Below, piece after piece: positions 30,546 to 35,719 of a stretch of 35,719 nt of DNA. The notes below the pieces were generated by a model. That model was given only the letters and a program-made list of their open reading frames with translations. It did no database searches and was not told where the DNA came from. Source of the stretch: Bacteroidales bacterium (lineage in GTDB: Bacteria; Bacteroidota; Bacteroidia; Bacteroidales; Muribaculaceae); contig SFLG01000016.1 of assembly GCA_004553485.1 (NCBI GenBank), positions 1-35,719 of the forward strand. The letters run 5' to 3'. Each line of letters starts with the position of its first letter. Position 1 is the first letter of the stretch. Position numbers and translations under genes: made by a program.

Positions 30546-30675
30546 TACTGTCAGTTATGTTATTGTACGGCAAAGGGCCTGCATGGTGCGCAAGCCACAG
30601 CCTCGTTATATAAACGGCCAAGGCGTTGGTAATGTTCCACAAAGGGAAGGACTTGATGGCCGGGACGCTTCGCTT

Positions 30676-30729
30676 TTAGCTACTATAGCTATCTTAGCTA
30701 TTTTAGCTACTTTAGCTACCTTAGGCGCC
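30676..30729 (-). repeat. 9-bp tandem array in the lysozyme leader
   Basis: Plus-strand units: TTAGCTACT, ATAGCTATC, TTAGCTATT, TTAGCTACT, TTAGCTACC, then a degenerate TTAGGCGCC. It is the reverse orientation of the array at 18180-18273. It lies between the predicted lysozyme promoter and its ATG, so it would be part of a leader of about 200 nt. Confidence 0.85.
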
Positions 30730-30751
30730 GGCGGCTATGCCTCCTGTCCGG

Positions 30752-30759
30752 CAAAGGTA
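30752..30759 (-). promoter_or_regulatory. -7 box of the lysozyme gene
   Basis: Plus-strand CAAAGGTA reads TACCTTTG on the minus strand, a full consensus box. It follows immediately after the T-run of the upstream terminator. Confidence 0.6.
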
Positions 30760-30760
30760 C

Positions 30761-30789
30761 AAAAAAAAGTGCGACCGTGATGGTCGCAC
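30761..30789 (-). terminator. Terminator of the putative ncRNA
   Basis: On the minus strand GTGCGACC (30789-30782) pairs with GGTCGCAC (30776-30769) around a 5-nt loop, followed directly by eight T (30768-30761). It is one of the strongest intrinsic terminators in the window. Confidence 0.9.
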
Positions 30790-31126
30790 CGGCGCAGTTA
30801 TTAGCTGCAAGTGTCTTCCCCTGGTTAAGATTTCAATAAGGTTTTAATTGCTCTGATTGTAGTATTTAAGGTTTGCTCTGTTTGCTTGTGTTATTCTTCG
30901 CGGCTTTTGCCGTTATGGTATTTTCAGGCAAGAAGGTTGTTGGCTTCTAATTCGAGCGAACGTTGTTGACAGTGACGCGCGTACGCAAATTCGGTCGGGC
31001 CGAACCTGCGGCCGCACACACTGACAGCTATTTTCACTCACTGTAAACCTCCGACGGCCCTCCGGCCTGCGGAACCGACATCGCCGCGGCCTCTGTAGGC
31101 GTTGGCATACTTCGGTTTGTTTACAG
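30761..31126 (-). ncRNA. Putative structured non-coding RNA, about 365 nt, family unknown
   Basis: The unit has a complete promoter (TTG - 20 bp - TATTTTTG) and a strong terminator with no protein gene between. The predicted 5' end begins a stem: CTGTAAAC (31126-31119) pairs with GTTTACAG (31048-31041), enclosing a GC-rich domain. Further stems include TTCGG/CCGAA at 30990-31004 and CGGC/GCCG near 30900-30912. The 3' half (about 30790-30900) is A-rich and looks single-stranded. The conserved signatures of RNase P RNA, tmRNA and SRP RNA were looked for and not seen. The longest alternative reading, 24 codons at 31034-31108, may be chance. It could also be an attenuated leader, but the next gene has its own promoter after the terminator. 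Confidence 0.6.
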
Positions 31127-31128
31127 CG

Positions 31129-31159
31129 CAAAAATATAACTAAAAAACCATCCCGGCAA
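31129..31159 (-). promoter_or_regulatory. Promoter of the putative ncRNA
   Basis: On the minus strand, TTG at 31159-31157 (-33), a 20-bp spacer and TATTTTTG at 31136-31129 (-7). Both elements and their spacing fit the Bacteroidetes consensus. Confidence 0.7.
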
Positions 31160-31275
31160 GGTTCAGTAAAAGGACCTGGTAAACACAATATTTAATATAG
31201 CGTTGATTATCAGTCTGCTTTTACTACAAAATGGTAGATTAATATTTAGTAACGATTAAAACATGCAAGGGTCGA

Positions 31276-33009
31276 TTATAGCGAAATCTGACCCAGCGAA
31301 CGTACCGTTTCGGCAAAATTCTCGCGCGGAATTAACGCTTTGTTGCGCAGTCGCTGCGAAGTGTTGTAGACGGTCTGCACCGACACGTGCAGGAATTTGG
31401 CAATCTTGCTGCTGTCGCTGACTCCGAGTCGCATCAGGGCACAGATACGCAGCTCGGTGTTGAGCACGCCCTGCTGTTTCTTCTCAATCTGCGAGTCGGG
31501 TTTGAGCAGCGTGTTCAGGTCGGTGACGAAGTCGGGGTAGATGCGCAGGAAGAGCCGGTCGAAGTTAGCGTAAAGGTCTTTCAGCTCGCGGTTGGACAGT
31601 TCGCCCGATTTGGCGATGTCGCGCGCCTCCTCGTATTTGCCGGCAATCATCAGGCGGAAGATGCGCTTCCTGAAGTCCTCGATCTTGGTGATGTAGTCCG
31701 AGCACAGGGCGAAGATGTCGGCGATACACTTCTCTTTGTCGCTGTTCGACGTCACCAGGTCGGAGGCGTTCTGCACGGCGTCGTCGTATTTCTCGGCAAG
31801 TTTCTCGTTCGAGGCCTCGAGCTTGAGGTTTGTGGCGTGCAGCTCCTCGCGCGTGCACTGCAGGCGCTGTACGTGCTGCGACAGCTCGGCGTTGGCCTCG
31901 TGCAGATTGCGGCGCGAACGTTTGAGCGAGCGCGTGCGGCGCACCAGCAGAACTACCGCCACCGCCAACACCGCCAACAGGGCTATCAGCGAGACCAGCA
32001 GCACCTTAGTCTGGCGCGCCTGTCGCGTGTTGCGGTCGAGGATGGCGCGCATTGTGCGGTCCTGCGACGCAGCCAGCGAAGGCATACGTACCTGGCTCTT
32101 GTAGCGGCTGGCGCAGGCAATGGCATAGTTGATGTATTTTGACGCGCGGTCAAGGTCGCCTTTGTCGTACAGGATGTTGGCCACCGACTCGAGCGAGGCA
32201 ATCTCCTTGTTACACGTGCGGGCGTCGGCCATGGCCGAGAGAATGAGGTAGCGCAGTTTGTTGTCGTCGTCGTTCTTGTAGCCGTACAGCTGGCTCAGCA
32301 CGTATGCGTTGAGGGCGTCGTCGCGGGTGCTGAAGGACGATTTGTCGACACGTGGCTTGAGATCGGCGATGGCCTGGTCGACCTGCTGCGGATTTTTGTA
32401 TGTCTCCCACCCTCGCAGGCCGCAGTACGACTGCGCCTCGGCGGGCATCGACGCGATGGTGTGGCGCAGCAGCGAGTCAAGCTGATGGATTTCCAGTCCC
32501 TCGCGGCCCTCGGCGTCGGACGACTGGTGGGTGGCCAAGAAAAGCATGCGGTCGCAATACTTGTACAGCTGGTCGGGCGTGAAGGCACTGCGGTCGAGAC
32601 GCATCAGCGAACGGTAGGCCTCGTCCATAAATCCGGTGGCCGTAAGCACATATATCCTGTTGAGCTCCTGCTCGTTGATGAGGTCGGTGCGGTTGAGCGT
32701 GCGCGCCAAGTCAAGACCGCGGCGGGCGTATACGAGAGCCGAGTCGGAGTCGTAGGCCGAATATTCGTCGTAAAGCGACGCCGTCAGCCAGTAACGTTTT
32801 TCAGGGTCGGACGCTCCGGCCAGCGAGTTGCGCAACGACGATATGCGCGCCTCTTTTTCGTGGGTGAACCGGGCGCTGTTGTCGATGAGCGAATCGAGAC
32901 GTTCGAGCAGTCGGGCGTTATCTACCGACACACGTCCCTTGGCGCCGGCCGGAAGTATGGCCATGCAAAAACTCAGGACAACGAATGTTAAATTTAATTT
33001 CATTAGCAA
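31276..33009 (-). CDS. DUF6377 membrane-anchored regulator
   Basis: A 577-residue protein, probably a one-component transmembrane regulator. The signal peptide (about 1-23; Met3 is an equally good start) leads into a periplasmic helical-repeat domain (about 30-320) with TPR-like pairs (YDSDSALVYARRGLDLA, KGDLDRASKYINYAIACA). One membrane helix at 335-357 (KVLLVSLIALLAVLAVAVVLLV) is followed by a cytoplasmic coiled coil (about 360-415), a helical DUF6377 region and a C-terminal winged-helix or LuxR-like helix-turn-helix (about 517-560; ELRICALMRLGVSDSSKIAKFLHVSVQTVYN). The architecture matches Bacteroidetes DUF6377 proteins. Target genes are unknown; the divergent beta-lactamase gene is the obvious candidate. 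Confidence 0.88.
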   Translation of the reverse strand: MLMKLNLTFVVLSFCMAILPAGAKGRVSVDNARLLERLDSLIDNSARFTHEKEARISSLRNSLAGASDPEKRYWLTASLYDEYSAYDSDSALVYARRGLDLARTLNRTDLINEQELNRIYVLTATGFMDEAYRSLMRLDRSAFTPDQLYKYCDRMLFLATHQSSDAEGREGLEIHQLDSLLRHTIASMPAEAQSYCGLRGWETYKNPQQVDQAIADLKPRVDKSSFSTRDDALNAYVLSQLYGYKNDDDNKLRYLILSAMADARTCNKEIASLESVANILYDKGDLDRASKYINYAIACASRYKSQVRMPSLAASQDRTMRAILDRNTRQARQTKVLLVSLIALLAVLAVAVVLLVRRTRSLKRSRRNLHEANAELSQHVQRLQCTREELHATNLKLEASNEKLAEKYDDAVQNASDLVTSNSDKEKCIADIFALCSDYITKIEDFRKRIFRLMIAGKYEEARDIAKSGELSNRELKDLYANFDRLFLRIYPDFVTDLNTLLKPDSQIEKKQQGVLNTELRICALMRLGVSDSSKIAKFLHVSVQTVYNTSQRLRNKALIPRENFAETVRSLGQISL

Positions 33010-33050
33010 TCAAAGCAAGAAATTGCGATACAGATTATTATAGAAAGCCG

Positions 33051-33058
33051 TACCTTTG
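33051..33058 (+). promoter_or_regulatory. -7 box candidate of the beta-lactamase gene
   Basis: TACCTTTG, full consensus. Start of transcription near 33062 would give a leader of about 100 nt. The box lies downstream of the minus-strand boxes at 33117-33133, so the two transcripts would overlap at their 5' ends. Confidence 0.5.
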
Positions 33059-33116
33059 CAATCGGTAAATCGGTCTGCCGTGACGACAGGCTCTCAGGTA
33101 AAAGAATACTTGACGG

Positions 33117-33133
33117 CAAATTTACCAAAATTA
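33117..33133 (-). promoter_or_regulatory. Two -7 box candidates of the DUF6377 gene
   Basis: Plus-strand CAAATTTA (33117-33124) and CAAAATTA (33126-33133) read TAAATTTG and TAATTTTG on the minus strand, both full consensus. Either gives a leader of roughly 100 nt. Confidence 0.5.
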
Positions 33134-33162
33134 ACTCAAACCGCAAAATATCACATATCTTA

Positions 33163-34134
33163 ATGAAATATAGGCTCTTTATTGCATCTGTCATTGCCGC
33201 AATGGCTGCCGTTTCGTGCGGCTGCGAGTCAACGGAAGAGAAACCTGTGTCATGGGGCAGCCCCAAAGCCTACGAAACGCCCGAACTCAACGCCGCCGAC
33301 TCGATGAAACTGGCGCCGCACAACGCGCCCCTGCAGCTTGCCCTCGAGCGCTATGTCGCCCAAAAAGACGGTATGATAGGCATTTGCGTCATCACCGACA
33401 GCCTTGTCTACGGCGTTAACAGGGACGAGCACTTTCCGATGATGAGCACCGTAAAGTTTGCCACCGCCCTCGCCGTCACCGACAAGCCGAGGGCGATGAC
33501 CGACACCATACAGGTGCGCCGCAGCCAGCTCCACCCCGGCACCTGGAGCCCCATACGGCGCCGGCGCAGAGCCGTCGACCAGCCCATCGCCGTCGACCAT
33601 CTGCTGAAGTATGCCCTCACCCTCAGCGACAACAACGCCTTCGACATCCTCACCGATTACGTCGGCGGCCCGAAGGCCGTCCAGAAATTTCTTGACCGTC
33701 AGGGCGTTCACGGCATAATGTTCAAATATGCCGAAAACCAGATGAACGTCAACTGGGAGCTGTACCCCGACAACTGGTGCACCCCGCGCGCCATGGCTAC
33801 ACTGGTCTACAACTTCTACAATCTCGACGACACGCCGGCCACCCGGCGCGTGAAAGAACTGATGGCAGCCTGCAAGACCGGCCACAACCGCCTCCTCGAA
33901 GGCATCGCCGAGGAAGGGGCGGTACTGTACCACAAGACCGGCACGGGCGGCAACAACCCCCGCACGGGTCTGCTGCGCGCCATCAACGACGTGGGCTTCG
34001 TCAGACTCCCCGACAGCCGCGGCGGCGGCGGATACGCCATCGCCGTCTTTGTCACCGAAGCCAACTTCAACGCCCACGAGGCCGCCCGCTGCATCTCGGA
34101 CCTCTCCTCCATCGCCTACACCCACCTGCGGTAG
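33163..34134 (+). CDS. Class A beta-lactamase-type serine hydrolase, lipoprotein
   Basis: A 323-residue periplasmic serine hydrolase. The signal (MKYRLFIASVIAAMAAVSC) has a lipobox ending at Cys19. All class A active-site motifs are present: Ser95-Thr-Val-Lys98 (SxxK), Ser155-Asp-Asn157 (SDN), Glu191 and Asn195 in AENQMN (E166/N170 of standard numbering) and Lys258-Thr-Gly260 (KTG). The omega-loop region followed by PDNWCTPRAMATL resembles the Bacteroidetes/PER-like subclass A2. An Arg-rich stretch (PIRRRRRAVDQ, 130-140) is unusual. It probably hydrolyses beta-lactams, although a D,D-peptidase or esterase role cannot be excluded. It is divergent from the DUF6377 regulator. Confidence 0.9.
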   Translation: MKYRLFIASVIAAMAAVSCGCESTEEKPVSWGSPKAYETPELNAADSMKLAPHNAPLQLALERYVAQKDGMIGICVITDSLVYGVNRDEHFPMMSTVKFATALAVTDKPRAMTDTIQVRRSQLHPGTWSPIRRRRRAVDQPIAVDHLLKYALTLSDNNAFDILTDYVGGPKAVQKFLDRQGVHGIMFKYAENQMNVNWELYPDNWCTPRAMATLVYNFYNLDDTPATRRVKELMAACKTGHNRLLEGIAEEGAVLYHKTGTGGNNPRTGLLRAINDVGFVRLPDSRGGGGYAIAVFVTEANFNAHEAARCISDLSSIAYTHLR

Positions 34135-34217
34135 CCCACAACGCGCCCGAGACAGGACGCATGGCCACAACCGGGGACTGTGCTCAATCAATCCACGCAT
34201 TTGATTGTCAAAGCATT

Positions 34218-34248
34218 AGTAGGGACGTACAGTTTGTGCGTCCCTACT
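34218..34248 (+). terminator. Palindrome between bla and rmuC, terminator or REP-like element
   Basis: GTAGGGACGTACA (34219-34231) pairs with TGTGCGTCCCTAC (34235-34247), 13 bp with one G-U, around a 3-nt loop. It separates two convergent genes. Short palindromes of this GTAGGGACG...CGTCCCTAC type look like dispersed repeats seen in other genomes (from memory), so it may be a REP-like copy. Confidence 0.55.
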
Positions 34249-34274
34249 TCCATCTGTGCATAGTTATGGTAGGG

Positions 34275-35564
34275 TTAGTCGGTTTCGGCCTCGTCAAGCA
34301 TTTTGCGCGACAGTTGTTTCTGGGCGGTGACGCCGAGCTTGCGTAGTTTTTCGGCCTGTGAGATGAGGTTGCCGTCGCCGTCGGTGAGGCGGCTGCGCAC
34401 GGCGGCGAGCTGGCGCGACGCCTCGGCCATGGCGCTCTCGGTCTTTTCGACGGCCTCCACCATCAGGCGGAATTTCTCGAGCATAAGGTTGCCGCGGCGG
34501 ACGATGTCAAGCGAGTTTTTGGTGATTTTTTCGCGGCTCCAGGTGCGTTCGATCAGTCGCAGCAGGGGGATAAGCTGACTTGTCGACACGAGAACGACGT
34601 TGCGGGCAAAGGCCTTTTCCCACAGCTGGTTGTCGAGGCGCAAGGCGGCAATATAGGCGGCCTCGACAGGGATGAACATTATCACGAAGCCCAAGGGCTC
34701 GCTGCCGTCGGCGACACAGGCCGAGTAGTCTTTGCGCGACAAAGCCTCGATGTGCCGGTTAACCGATTTGAGGTGCTCGGCAGCGGCGGCGCGGCGCGCC
34801 TCGGGGTCGTCGGTGAGCGACATTGTGCTGAAGGCCGTGAGCGACATCTTGGAGTCGATGACGGTGTAACGATTTCCGGGATAACGTATTACAACATCGG
34901 GGCGCAGGCCGTCGCGTCCCTCGCCCCGCAGCGGGCTGCCGTCCTCGGCACGGGTGGCCTGGATAGTGTACACGTCGGGGTCGAGGCCCGATTTCTCGAG
35001 CACGTGCTCGAGGATTACCTCGCCCCACTTGCCCTGGGCGCGCGTGTCGCCACGGAGCACGCGGGCAAGGTCGCCGGCCGTCGCCGACACTTTGTCGTTA
35101 GACTGGCGCAAGTCGCCGACGGCCTCGCGCAGGGTGCGCAGGTCGGCCGTCTCCTGCTCGTGGCTGTCGCGAACGGTCTTGCGGAACTCGTCCAGCTCGT
35201 TGCGGAAGGGTGTGAGGATGTCGCCGAGCTTTTCGGCGCTGAGGTCGCGGAAAAGCGCCGAATTGGCGTTCATAACCTCGGAGGCAAGCAGCTTGAAACG
35301 GTCGTGCATCTGAGTCCGCTCCTCGGCGGCGCGGGCCTCGAGTGCACGGTTTTCAGCCTCAAGGCGCGAGTTTTCGGCCGTCAGGCGTGTCTGCTCGCGA
35401 CGGCTCTCGTCAAGGCGCGCGTCATGCTCGTCAAGCTGTCGCCGCAGATCGTCGGCAACGGCTTTGACGGCCGCGCCCTGCGTGCGTGCGGCCATAAGGC
35501 GCGTGACGGTGAAAACCAGAAGGACGGCGAGGATTACCGCCACAATTGTCAATACAGTAACCAT
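34275..35564 (-). CDS. rmuC: DNA recombination protein RmuC homologue
   Basis: A 429-residue protein with an N-terminal membrane helix (about 2-23, VTVLTIVAVILAVLLVFTV), a long coiled coil (about 30-160, rich in Glu, Arg, Ala and Leu) and a PD-(D/E)xK-type nuclease-like domain (about 175-340). In that domain, GKWGEVILEHVLEKSGL, RPDVVIRYPG (Asp223) and VIDSKMSL (Asp237, Lys239) supply the likely catalytic residues. The C-terminus returns to helices (about 350-429). This is the standard RmuC order; E. coli RmuC limits inversions at short inverted repeats. Such a role would fit the repeat-rich intergenic DNA seen here, but that is inference. Confidence 0.94.
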   Translation of the reverse strand: MVTVLTIVAVILAVLLVFTVTRLMAARTQGAAVKAVADDLRRQLDEHDARLDESRREQTRLTAENSRLEAENRALEARAAEERTQMHDRFKLLASEVMNANSALFRDLSAEKLGDILTPFRNELDEFRKTVRDSHEQETADLRTLREAVGDLRQSNDKVSATAGDLARVLRGDTRAQGKWGEVILEHVLEKSGLDPDVYTIQATRAEDGSPLRGEGRDGLRPDVVIRYPGNRYTVIDSKMSLTAFSTMSLTDDPEARRAAAAEHLKSVNRHIEALSRKDYSACVADGSEPLGFVIMFIPVEAAYIAALRLDNQLWEKAFARNVVLVSTSQLIPLLRLIERTWSREKITKNSLDIVRRGNLMLEKFRLMVEAVEKTESAMAEASRQLAAVRSRLTDGDGNLISQAEKLRKLGVTAQKQLSRKMLDEAETD

Positions 35565-35613
35565 TTATTTATCAGTATAATATCCGTTTAGCCTAAGAGC
35601 CCGTTCCTCAATT

Positions 35614-35719
35614 TATGTTAACGCAGGGCGGGCAGCTTTTGAGCAGATTTGTCGTTGAGGTGAAGGAGTTATGGGGTTCCATAACGACTGAACCGAAACG
35701 GCGAAGATGCCAAAAGGTG
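35614..35719 (+). CDS. Possible partial gene running off the right edge
   Basis: An open frame of 35 codons without a stop begins at ATG 35614 (MLTQGGQLLSRFVVEV, then KELWGSITTEPKRRRCQKV). The amphipathic helix followed by a basic segment looks protein-like, but no promoter box is visible and only 49 bp separate it from the divergent rmuC. Family not identified. Confidence 0.35.

Noticed and set aside
30761..31126. Identity of the putative RNA as RNase P RNA, tmRNA, SRP RNA or 6S RNA
   Set aside because: No GAAAGTCCGG-type or ACAG...GGCTTA words (RNase P), no tmRNA acceptor end or ALAA tag frame, wrong length for SRP RNA and 6S RNA, and no long rod-like fold with a central bubble. A short GCAGCTAATAA resemblance to a tmRNA tag end is part of a small hairpin.

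Overview
The window looks like chromosome of a GC-rich member of the order Bacteroidales, most likely the family Muribaculaceae. This is inferred from gene content: Bacteroidetes-type short primary sigma factors, a Porin_10-type barrel, DUF6377 and DUF6155 proteins, a C10 (streptopain) protease with a Spi propeptide, and promoters of the Bacteroidetes type (-7 box TAnnTTTG). Coding DNA is GC-rich, intergenic DNA is AT-rich, and genes are mostly ordinary chromosomal ones. I see no rRNA, tRNA, CRISPR array, integrase or transposase.

Layout. 1-1521: a small conserved-looking minus-strand protein with its own promoter and terminator, then a secreted NlpC/P60 lipoprotein. 1555-4981: an SLC45-like MFS transporter followed by L-serine ammonia-lyase (probable operon), with phased direct repeats upstream, and a 67-aa endonuclease-IV-like fragment. 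5101-7193: two divergent, same-length (285 aa) paralogues of the primary sigma factor. 7262-8525: a 1.3-kb gene-poor patch built from shuffled direct and inverted repeats. 8526-18163: clpB, then a probable operon uvrB - ygiQ - S9/DPP5-like peptidase - DUF6155. 18365-21190: porin plus membrane-anchored solute-binding protein. 21406-25618: secreted C10 cysteine protease with five Ig-like repeats and a long leader. 25787-27964: cardiolipin synthase and an HD protein. 27997-30545, minus strand: YeiH-family transporter, a lipoprotein of unknown function and a GH24-like lysozyme. 30761-31159: a promoter-to-terminator unit with no good ORF, interpreted as a roughly 365-nt structured RNA. 31276-34134: a membrane-anchored DUF6377 regulator divergent from a class A beta-lactamase lipoprotein. 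34275-35564: rmuC, with a possible ORF running off the right edge.

How the parts fit. Much of the window concerns the cell envelope and secreted proteolysis (NlpC/P60, lysozyme, beta-lactamase, cardiolipin synthase, porin, DPP5-like peptidase, C10 protease) and stress or DNA repair (ClpB, UvrB, RmuC, YgiQ next to UvrB). The least explained elements are the putative non-coding RNA at 30761-31126, the recurring 9-bp intergenic arrays built on TTAG, the mosaic repeats at 7.3-8.4 kb, and an unusual periplasmic insertion in the MFS transporter. All functional statements rest on reading motifs by eye; no database search was run.
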